A stretch of DNA of 64,000 nucleotides, from assembly GCA_002298785.1 (NCBI GenBank), contig DBMR01000028.1, forward strand, positions 3,938 through 67,937. The letters are read 5' to 3'. Below, piece by piece: positions 25,684-32,810 of the stretch. Each line of letters opens with the position of its first letter. Position 1 is the stretch's first letter. Origin of the DNA: Verrucomicrobia subdivision 3 bacterium UBA693 (GTDB lineage: Bacteria; Verrucomicrobiota; Verrucomicrobiia; Limisphaerales; UBA8199). A program made the position numbers and the translations under genes. The notes beneath the pieces are model-generated. The model saw only the letters and a list, made by a program, of their open reading frames with translations. It was not told where the DNA came from and searched no databases.

Positions 25684-28395
25684 ATGATTAAAGCAGCTAT
25701 TCTTCCATTAGGACTTTGTGTCTTGATCGCCGTCCCACTGGTGAGCCGGGCCCAGGCGCCCGCGCAGGATACGGCCGTTAGCGAAGCCGTGTACCGCCAG
25801 GCTAACCGCATCAAACTCCGCCAGAAATTGACCGACGCGCTGGTGGCGCAGCAGCGGCGGGATCTGGCCACGGCGGCAAAATTGTACGACGACGCGTGGG
25901 TGCTGGTGCAGAGCATTGGCGCCGGGGTGGACGCCGAGGCGTCGCAGACCAAAGAAGGCTTGGCGGCGGTGCGCCTGGAGATGGGGCGCTCCGCGCAAAA
26001 CCGGGGTGACCTGCGCGAAGCCAAGCTGCAAGTCGACGATATTCTGCGCGTGGATCCACAGAACAAAGCCGCGCAGGATTTTCGCAAGGTCAATGATAAG
26101 CTGCTCGCCGAACGCCGCACGCGAATGCCCAGCGAAGAGACCCAGCAATCGATCCCGGGCATCAAAGCCGAGAAGGGCAAAGCGGAGATCCTGGTGCAGG
26201 ATGGACGCGTCTTGTTGGAGGCCGGGAAGCTGGACCTGGCGGAAACCAAACTGAAGCAGGCGATCAAAGAGGATCCGCAAAATCAGGCGGCTTACTATTA
26301 CATGAATATCCTGCGGGAAGCTCGCTTCAATGAAGCGTTGAACAAGCGCGATATCGCTTCCCGTCAAAGCCTGGTGGAAATCGAGCAAGCCTGGGCCACG
26401 CCGCCGAAACGCGAACTGTTGCCCGTGCCCAATGTTTACTCCCGCACCAACCTCATCTTCACCAGCAAAGGACGTCAAGCCATCCATTCCAAGCTGGATC
26501 GTATTCATTTGGACACCGTGAAATATGACGGGTTGCCGCTGGGCGAAGTGATCGTCAACCTGAACGACGAAGCCAAGCGTCGTGATCCCGAGAAGCGGGG
26601 CATCAATTTCCTGATCAATCCGAATGCGGATACGCCGGCTACGGCGGCGGCTCCTGGCACCATCGATCCGGCTACCGGTCAACCGATTCCCGCGGCTCCG
26701 GCTGAAGCGGTCGATCTCAACGCTATCTCGATCAAGATTAACCCGGCCCTGACGGACGTGCGGTTGGCGGATGTGCTGGACGCGATCACCAAAGTGGCGG
26801 AAAAGCCGATTAAGTACTCGGTGGAAGATTACGCCGTGGTATTTTCCCTGAAAGGCGCGGACGTCGCACCGTTGCACACCCGCATCATCAAGGTTGATCC
26901 CAACACGTTCGTGCAAGGCTTGGAGAGCGTCATTGGCTTTCCGTTTGGCAGCATCTCGACCAGTAGCGGTGGCAGTGGCGGCAGCGGTGGTGGCGGTGGC
27001 GGTGGCGGTGGTAGCCAGGGCGGCCAGGGCGGCCAGGGCGGTGGTGGTCTGACCACTGTTCCACGCGTGAATCTCGCGGGTGCCTCCTTTGGCGGCGGCG
27101 GCCAGGGCGGTGGTGGTGGCGGTGGGTTTGGTGGCGGCGGTGGCGGCGGCGGCGGCGGTGGCGTGCTCGCAGTGACCCGCACCAACGATATGTCTACGGT
27201 GCAAGCCGCGGTGCGTCAGTTCTTCCTAACGATGGGCATCGATCTGAATCCGCCCAAGAGCATTTTCTTCAATGATCGTGAAGGCTCGCTGGTGGTTCGT
27301 GCCACCCTGCAGGACCTGGATACGATTGAAACCGCGGTGCAAGTGCTGAACATTGCCCCGCCGCAGGTGAATATTAAGGCCAAGTTCGTCGAAGTTTCCC
27401 AGAACGACACTCGGGCGCTCGGCTTCGACTGGTATCTCGGCAACGTCATGGCGCATAACGGTGCGATAGCCCTCTCGGGCGGCACGGCGCCGTCCTTTGC
27501 TGGGGCTCCGAGCACGGCCAACCCTCAGGGCTTCTTCCCGGGAACCTCGCCGGCCAATGCGATCGCTCCGTCAGGCTCCGACCAGTTGGTCACTTCCGGA
27601 TTGCGCAACACGGTTAACGCGCCGGCTGTCGGCACCATTACCGGCATTCTTACTGATCCGCAGTTCCGCGTCGTGATCCGTGCGTTGGAACAACGTGAAG
27701 GCGTCGACCTTCTGAACGAAGCCAGCGTGACGACTCTGAGCGGTCGCCAGACGCAAATTCAGGTGGTCGATATGATCACCATCGTAACCGGCACCAGTCT
27801 TAACCAGACCACCACTGGCGGTGGCGGCGGCACCTTAACGGGAGCCGGCGGCGCCGGGGCGGTTGGTTCTTCAATCAATTACCCGACGGATACCACGCCG
27901 ATTGGACCGACGCTGGACGTGATTCCGTATGTTTCTGCGGATGGTTTCACCATCCAGATGACGATCATCCCGACCATCACTGAGTTCCTCGGTTATGATG
28001 ATCCGGGCGCGTTCGTGCCGCAGGCGCAATCCGTGAGCGGTGGCGCCGGTGGCGCCGCGGTGCCGATTCGCGCGCAACTGCCGCTGCCTCACTTCCGGCT
28101 GCGCCAGGTAACCACCTCGGCGATTGTGTGGGATGGCCAGACCATCGCGCTGGGCGGCTTGATCACCGAGGACGTGCAGAAATTCAAGGACAAGGTACCG
28201 ATCCTGGGCGACTTGCCGCTGTTGGGCCGTCTGTTCCGCAGCGAGTCCAGTTCTTCCAAGAAGAAGAACCTGATGATTTTTGTCACGCCGACTATTATCG
28301 ACCCGTCGGGTAATCGGCAGCATACGGAGGATGAAATGCCTTTTGCGGCTAGCGCCATTCCGATGCAGAAGCCGATCGCTCCGGCGGTGCGTTAA
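25684..28395 (+). CDS. Secretin (Amuc_1098/PilQ/GspD type) of a pilus-like system
   Basis: A 903-residue outer-membrane secretin. Signal peptide 1-23 (cleavage near SRA|QA). Residues 30-240 are TPR-like helical repeats (ALVAQQRRDLATAAKLYDDAW, AGKLDLAETKLKQAIKEDP). Short N-domains (270-430 and 500-560) flank an extreme glycine-rich insert (429-493). The secretin core (about 560-872) has VNIKAKFVEVSQNDTRALGFDW, LLNEASVTTLSGRQTQIQVVD and the signature VPILGDLPLLGRLFRSE with KKKNLMIFVTPTII. It should form the multimeric outer-membrane channel for the neighbouring pilus machinery. N-terminal TPRs on the same chain are like those of Amuc_1098. Confidence 0.93.
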   Translation: MIKAAILPLGLCVLIAVPLVSRAQAPAQDTAVSEAVYRQANRIKLRQKLTDALVAQQRRDLATAAKLYDDAWVLVQSIGAGVDAEASQTKEGLAAVRLEMGRSAQNRGDLREAKLQVDDILRVDPQNKAAQDFRKVNDKLLAERRTRMPSEETQQSIPGIKAEKGKAEILVQDGRVLLEAGKLDLAETKLKQAIKEDPQNQAAYYYMNILREARFNEALNKRDIASRQSLVEIEQAWATPPKRELLPVPNVYSRTNLIFTSKGRQAIHSKLDRIHLDTVKYDGLPLGEVIVNLNDEAKRRDPEKRGINFLINPNADTPATAAAPGTIDPATGQPIPAAPAEAVDLNAISIKINPALTDVRLADVLDAITKVAEKPIKYSVEDYAVVFSLKGADVAPLHTRIIKVDPNTFVQGLESVIGFPFGSISTSSGGSGGSGGGGGGGGGSQGGQGGQGGGGLTTVPRVNLAGASFGGGGQGGGGGGGFGGGGGGGGGGGVLAVTRTNDMSTVQAAVRQFFLTMGIDLNPPKSIFFNDREGSLVVRATLQDLDTIETAVQVLNIAPPQVNIKAKFVEVSQNDTRALGFDWYLGNVMAHNGAIALSGGTAPSFAGAPSTANPQGFFPGTSPANAIAPSGSDQLVTSGLRNTVNAPAVGTITGILTDPQFRVVIRALEQREGVDLLNEASVTTLSGRQTQIQVVDMITIVTGTSLNQTTTGGGGGTLTGAGGAGAVGSSINYPTDTTPIGPTLDVIPYVSADGFTIQMTIIPTITEFLGYDDPGAFVPQAQSVSGGAGGAAVPIRAQLPLPHFRLRQVTTSAIVWDGQTIALGGLITEDVQKFKDKVPILGDLPLLGRLFRSESSSSKKKNLMIFVTPTIIDPSGNRQHTEDEMPFAASAIPMQKPIAPAVR
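26968..27162 (+). repeat. Low-complexity glycine-rich coding insert
   Basis: This part of the secretin gene is built from GGTGGC-like units, coding for two runs of Gly (residues 429-455 and 469-493), interspersed with Ser and Gln, separated by a short TTVPRVNLAGASF segment. It keeps frame. It is coding low complexity and not a CRISPR or tandem-repeat array of its own. Confidence 0.85.
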
Positions 28396-28404
28396 CCGAG
28401 AAAG

Positions 28405-28416
28405 GACACGCGTGTC
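28405..28416. repeat. 12-bp perfect palindrome GACACGCGTGTC
   Basis: GACACG followed by its exact reverse complement CGTGTC, 10 bases after the secretin stop codon and 134 bases before the next gene. It could be a protein-binding site or chance. No further copies were recognised by eye. Confidence 0.3.
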
Positions 28417-28550
28417 ACAGTACTTGGAAGCCTCGCGGTTTTCCGCCGCGCCGTTTGGTTCCGCCGCTATCAAGGTGCGGGCGGCAATCGCTAGTTCCCT
28501 CCGACCGAGCGCCGGAAGCCATGGACACGTGGATGTCGAATTGCTATAAC

Positions 28551-30497
28551 ATGATGAACTTTATGTCATTGCCCCTTTTCCCCCGTAAATGTCTCGCCCT
28601 TGGAGCGCTGGCATTGAGCTTTACGGGGTTGGTCATGGGCCAGCCCACTTTCGTGCCGCAGGCTGCCAACTACGCGATTACCGATCCGTTGCCCGGCGAC
28701 CAGGTGCATCCGGCGCTGGCTCTGGGTGCGACTGGAGGGTTTCTGGTCTGGGAAGACAACCGCACGGATGGCAGCGGCGCGGGCGTGAGCGCCCAGGCAT
28801 TGGACAGCGGATTCTCAAAGGTCTTTTCGCCGTTTAGGGTGAACCAGGACGGAGCGGGCGACCAGATTCTACCGCAGGCGAGCCTCCTTAACGGGGGCGG
28901 AGCGGTGTTTGTCTGGCTCAGTGGACGGCCCGAATCGCGGCAGGTCATTGCCCGGTTCATGCGTCCGGACAATACCTGGTTGACTGGAGATCTGCGCGTC
29001 AACGCGACCACCAATCAGACCAAAGCGGGGGTAGCGGTGGCGACCTTGACGAGTGGAAACGTGATCGTGGTGTGGTCGAGTTTCAACCAAGTCTCTGGCA
29101 CGAGCATGGCGGATGTCTACGGACAGTTGCTCTCCCCGACCGGGGCGAAGATAGGAACGGAGTTCCTGATCAACCAATTCAGCAAATATAATCAACGGAC
29201 GCCCGCGGTGGCCGCGCTGAAAAGCGGTGGTTTTGTCGTGAGCTGGGTGTCGGAGCAGCAACGGGTCGAGATCACCAGCCCGAGCCTGGTGCCGCAGCCG
29301 GCGGCGAACCTTTTCCCCAGTGTCGACATTTACGCGCGCATATACTCGGACGCCGGGGTGGCGGCCGGCGCTGAATTCCTGGTCAATACCTCCAGCTCGA
29401 CCTGCGCTCAGCCCAAGGTTGCCGCTGGTGATAACGGGTTTTTCATGGTGTGGACCGAGCGCGATCCGCTGGTTAAGAGCAACGGTTGGGACGTCTTTGG
29501 CCGGTTATTCTCGAATGCCGGAACAGGCGGGACGGTGTCACGCTTGAATGTGTTCCGTCCCCGGGACCAGTTCGAGCCCAGCGTCGCAGCGGCCGGTTCC
29601 CTATACTTTACCGTCTGGACCAGCATGGGTCAGGACGGCTCCCGTGAGGGAATCTTTGGCCGGTTCACTGGCGCGGATGGCCTGCCCAGCGGCGACGAAG
29701 TGATGGTGAATACCACGGTGATTAGCCAGCAGTTGCATCCCGACGTGGCGTCGGACGGCTCCCGGTTCCTGACCGTCTGGAGCAGCTTTACCGGTCTGAC
29801 GACCGCCTTCGATCTGTTTGCCCAGCGCTATGCCACGGTGTTGCAACCGCTGGTGGCGATGAACGCCCCGTTTGTTTACGTGCCTTTCACGGTGGTCAGC
29901 AATGTGTATAAGCCGACCGTGCAGGTTTCCTGGGCGGTGCAAGCGGGCTTCGCGGTCGATCATTATGAGGTTTACGTGGATGGCGCGACCACCGCGACGG
30001 TCAGCTTAACGACCAACATTTGGCAGGCCACCGGCTTTTCGCCCGGCAGCACGCATACCTTCCAAGTGGCGTATGTGGGCAACGATCAGCGGCGTTCGCC
30101 CATTTCAGCGGCCTCCAGCGCAACGTTGTGGAGCGGCTTCAATTGGGGCGGAATCCCGTTTGAATGGATGTCCCAATATTACGGAAGCGACACTTCGACC
30201 TGGCCGGCGGCCGGCGCCAAACTGGGCGGCAATGGTCCGACGTTGCTCAGCGTGTTCCTGAGCGGGGCCAATCCGCTGCAATCGGACACGTGGCTCCGGG
30301 CTCGCATCTCCCAAACACCGCAGGGTCCGTTCCTGAATTGGAATCCTCAACCCGGGTTGGTTTATCAGCCGCAAAGTTCGACCGACCTGGTGAACTGGGT
30401 AAATCTCGGAGGGCCGCGTTTTGCCGCCGGCTCCAACGATAGCATCCTCGTGGGCGGCAGTCGGTCCGGCTATTACCGTGTGTTACGCTTGCGCTAA
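28551..30497 (+). CDS. Large secreted protein with seven VW-type propeller repeats, Fn3-like domain and FYR-type C-terminus
   Basis: About 648 residues from Met at 28551 (alternatives at 28521 and 28563). Signal peptide ends LVMGQ. The first 430 residues contain seven units of a repeat with core G[FV]xVxW followed by a polar loop and IYAR/FGRL: LVWEDNR, FVWLSGR, VVWSSFN, VSWVSEQ, MVWTERD, TVWTSMG, TVWSSFT. Seven such units suggest a seven-bladed beta-propeller (inference). A fibronectin-III-like domain follows (VQVSWAVQAGFAVDHYEVYVDG). The C-terminal 80 residues have VYQPQSSTDLVNWVNLG and end SGYYRVLRLR, the shared C-terminal module. It directly follows the pilus/secretin genes, perhaps as a substrate. 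Confidence 0.78.
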   Translation: MMNFMSLPLFPRKCLALGALALSFTGLVMGQPTFVPQAANYAITDPLPGDQVHPALALGATGGFLVWEDNRTDGSGAGVSAQALDSGFSKVFSPFRVNQDGAGDQILPQASLLNGGGAVFVWLSGRPESRQVIARFMRPDNTWLTGDLRVNATTNQTKAGVAVATLTSGNVIVVWSSFNQVSGTSMADVYGQLLSPTGAKIGTEFLINQFSKYNQRTPAVAALKSGGFVVSWVSEQQRVEITSPSLVPQPAANLFPSVDIYARIYSDAGVAAGAEFLVNTSSSTCAQPKVAAGDNGFFMVWTERDPLVKSNGWDVFGRLFSNAGTGGTVSRLNVFRPRDQFEPSVAAAGSLYFTVWTSMGQDGSREGIFGRFTGADGLPSGDEVMVNTTVISQQLHPDVASDGSRFLTVWSSFTGLTTAFDLFAQRYATVLQPLVAMNAPFVYVPFTVVSNVYKPTVQVSWAVQAGFAVDHYEVYVDGATTATVSLTTNIWQATGFSPGSTHTFQVAYVGNDQRRSPISAASSATLWSGFNWGGIPFEWMSQYYGSDTSTWPAAGAKLGGNGPTLLSVFLSGANPLQSDTWLRARISQTPQGPFLNWNPQPGLVYQPQSSTDLVNWVNLGGPRFAAGSNDSILVGGSRSGYYRVLRLR

Positions 30498-30507
30498 TCT
30501 GGCTCCT

Positions 30508-32760
30508 ATGTTGCGATTATTAAAGAAATCTTGGTGGGCAATCCTGTTGGCGGTCGGCGTCCAATCAGCCTCCGGCTTCACGCTGTTGGGCTTGCGCGAG
30601 CCCTACCAGGTGCTGTCATTGAGTTACATTGGCGACTTCTCCGATCAGCCGAAGAACTTTGACCAGGGCTTTCGTTGGACGATCCCGACCGCGTATTACA
30701 CGTTTGACGCCACGTTCATGTCCTATTTTGGCTCGAATGGTGTGTGGTCCGTCGAGCAAGGCATCGGAATCCTTAATGCGTTGACGAACGTTTCCAGTTA
30801 CAGCCCCGGACTTGACGAATTTCCCACGGAATCAATTCGCGTGAACTGGACCGCTCAGGCCCTGGGTTTGTTTGACCTCAAATCCACCACTTTGGAGGTT
30901 CTGCTCGAAGAATTGGGTTTAGGCGATCCCGAGCGGTTCGCGTGGACGCTCCGCAGTCGCTACCTTCCTGGCGGGGCTCAATGCCCGAATTATCTGTATG
31001 CAGTCATCCAGCGGAACTTCGATCCTATCACCATCGCGCCGTCGCCGTATGTCAATGGAAACCTGTTCTCCTATGTGATCGTCGATGGCTGTCCTACTGT
31101 TGATCAAGGTGATGCCCTTGAGTTTCCCGTCGATCCAACTGCAGTTGTGGCTTCAGCGGTCGCGAGCGGGAAGTTTATGTTCGCTGACTCGTTCTATTGG
31201 GGTTATTATTACACGGGTTTGACTCGGGACGATGTTGGCGGACTCCGCTGGTTGTATCGGACGAACAACCTGATCACCTCCCAAGCCGGCGGAACCACCA
31301 TCACCTTCACGACAAACAACACGGCCCCGCAACTGCTGTTTACCTCCAACCTGACGCTATTTGCGGCACAGGCCCTGACGAACGCCGCCGGGCCGCTGCA
31401 GACGCTCTACCCGGACCTGGTGATCTTGAGCACGAGCAATACTTTCGCCAATGTCTGGACAACCAATCAGATCCCGTATTTCACGAATTATCCGATGGAT
31501 CCAGTGGGGACGGCTCCGCACGTGGCGTTTAGCTATACCCGCACGCTCACGATTCAGCCCTTATACTTCCATACCTTCGGTAATCTTTACACGGTCACCA
31601 ACGTGGCGGGCGGCTACCAGGCCGTGCCGGTCGGCTCACTCCCGGCGCAGAATGGGAAGCGGATCGTAACGCTGGCGACCACCACCACGACCAACGCGCC
31701 TTATTCGCCGATCGTCTCGGGCACCAATGGGACGATCAGCATTCTTACCAATACCACGTTCAAGACGTATGCCACCAATGGCGTAGTGGGTGAGTATTTC
31801 ATCGTGCCTACCAACGCGTGTGCGGTAAACATCCTGGGGTTGCAGGCGAGCTTCACCAATCAGACGACCAATATTCTTTTCAACGCCACCAATAACATTA
31901 CCAACCCGGATCCGAACAATCCGATCTCGACGAATGTTTTCTTCTTCGAGCAATACATGGTGAACTACAGCACGAACCATGCGTTCGTGGTGGCGCCGGT
32001 GAATTGTGATAGCAACAGCGTGGCGCTGCGTCAGGGTATCGAGAAGGTCACGTTTGTTCGTCGCGACTATGATTCGCTTTTGAATCGGTTCTTCTATCCG
32101 ATCACGAACATCTACACCCTCTACGCCTACACGAATAACCAGATTATCCCGCAGAGGGTTCAGCGCATCGTCACCGCACCGGATATTCTATTCGATGCGG
32201 ACGATATTACCACGGTGGGTGCGCCTTTGATCCATACGACAGTGTCCCGGCAGGTCCCGAATTTCACAGTGGCGACCAATGCGGTCGTCGCGGGCGCTCT
32301 CCTGGGGCCGGGCACGATTGAACCGTCGGCAACTTTCACTTTCAACAAGGTGGGACCGCTCTACATCAATCTGGGTCCCGGCAGTGAGGTGGATAAGCAA
32401 CTGACGTATATCTGGGGTTCCTATGACGGAACGACCAACGCGCCGAGGGTTTATCCGATTGGGACAAGCGTCTACGACCTGGAAAATATGGTGTTGATTA
32501 ACATCACCAATCCTTCGTTGGCCGCCGGAACCGTGGGCGCTCCGTACTCGCAGCAGATGAATGGGCTGGGTGGGACGCCGCCTTACACCTGGAGCTTGCG
32601 GTCTGATTCCCCCGGACTTCCGGTGGGATTAACCCTGTCGTCCAGCGGCGCTCTTACCGGGACGCCCACGCAAGCGGGAGTGTATGATTTTGTGGTGCGG
32701 TTAACCGACGCGGGGGCGCGGTATGTGGACCGTCCTTATACTTTGACGATTAATCCGTAG
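30508..32760 (+). CDS. Large secreted Asn/Thr-rich protein with putative Ig domain; matrixin-like N-terminal part
   Basis: Start ATG at 30508, 10 bases after the previous stop; 750 residues. Signal peptide about 1-23 (WAILLAVGVQSASG). Residues 25-260 show a pattern reminiscent of a matrixin-type peptidase domain (FDATFMSYFGS, TESIRVNWTAQALG and a C-terminal LTRDDVGGLRWLYR), but no HExxH zinc motif was found, so this may be inactive. The middle is extremely rich in Asn/Thr (e.g. TITFTTNNTAPQLLFTSNLT). The last 85 residues form a putative Ig-like He_PIG domain (GTVGAPYSQQM, PYTWSL, LTLSSSGALTGTPTQAG). It lacks the YR-type end of its neighbours. Function unknown. Confidence 0.7.
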   Translation: MLRLLKKSWWAILLAVGVQSASGFTLLGLREPYQVLSLSYIGDFSDQPKNFDQGFRWTIPTAYYTFDATFMSYFGSNGVWSVEQGIGILNALTNVSSYSPGLDEFPTESIRVNWTAQALGLFDLKSTTLEVLLEELGLGDPERFAWTLRSRYLPGGAQCPNYLYAVIQRNFDPITIAPSPYVNGNLFSYVIVDGCPTVDQGDALEFPVDPTAVVASAVASGKFMFADSFYWGYYYTGLTRDDVGGLRWLYRTNNLITSQAGGTTITFTTNNTAPQLLFTSNLTLFAAQALTNAAGPLQTLYPDLVILSTSNTFANVWTTNQIPYFTNYPMDPVGTAPHVAFSYTRTLTIQPLYFHTFGNLYTVTNVAGGYQAVPVGSLPAQNGKRIVTLATTTTTNAPYSPIVSGTNGTISILTNTTFKTYATNGVVGEYFIVPTNACAVNILGLQASFTNQTTNILFNATNNITNPDPNNPISTNVFFFEQYMVNYSTNHAFVVAPVNCDSNSVALRQGIEKVTFVRRDYDSLLNRFFYPITNIYTLYAYTNNQIIPQRVQRIVTAPDILFDADDITTVGAPLIHTTVSRQVPNFTVATNAVVAGALLGPGTIEPSATFTFNKVGPLYINLGPGSEVDKQLTYIWGSYDGTTNAPRVYPIGTSVYDLENMVLINITNPSLAAGTVGAPYSQQMNGLGGTPPYTWSLRSDSPGLPVGLTLSSSGALTGTPTQAGVYDFVVRLTDAGARYVDRPYTLTINP

Positions 32761-32810
32761 AGAACCGTGCGGCGGTCGTGTGCACCGTGCGGAAAGAGAG
32801 CAAAAGAATT

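Noticed and set aside
26968..27162. Possible CRISPR or tandem DNA repeat
   Set aside because: Units are 3-6 bases long, keep codon phase and encode Gly; there are no spacers.
26829..27185. Proline-rich minus-strand frame
   Set aside because: It is the complement of the glycine-rich insert of the secretin.
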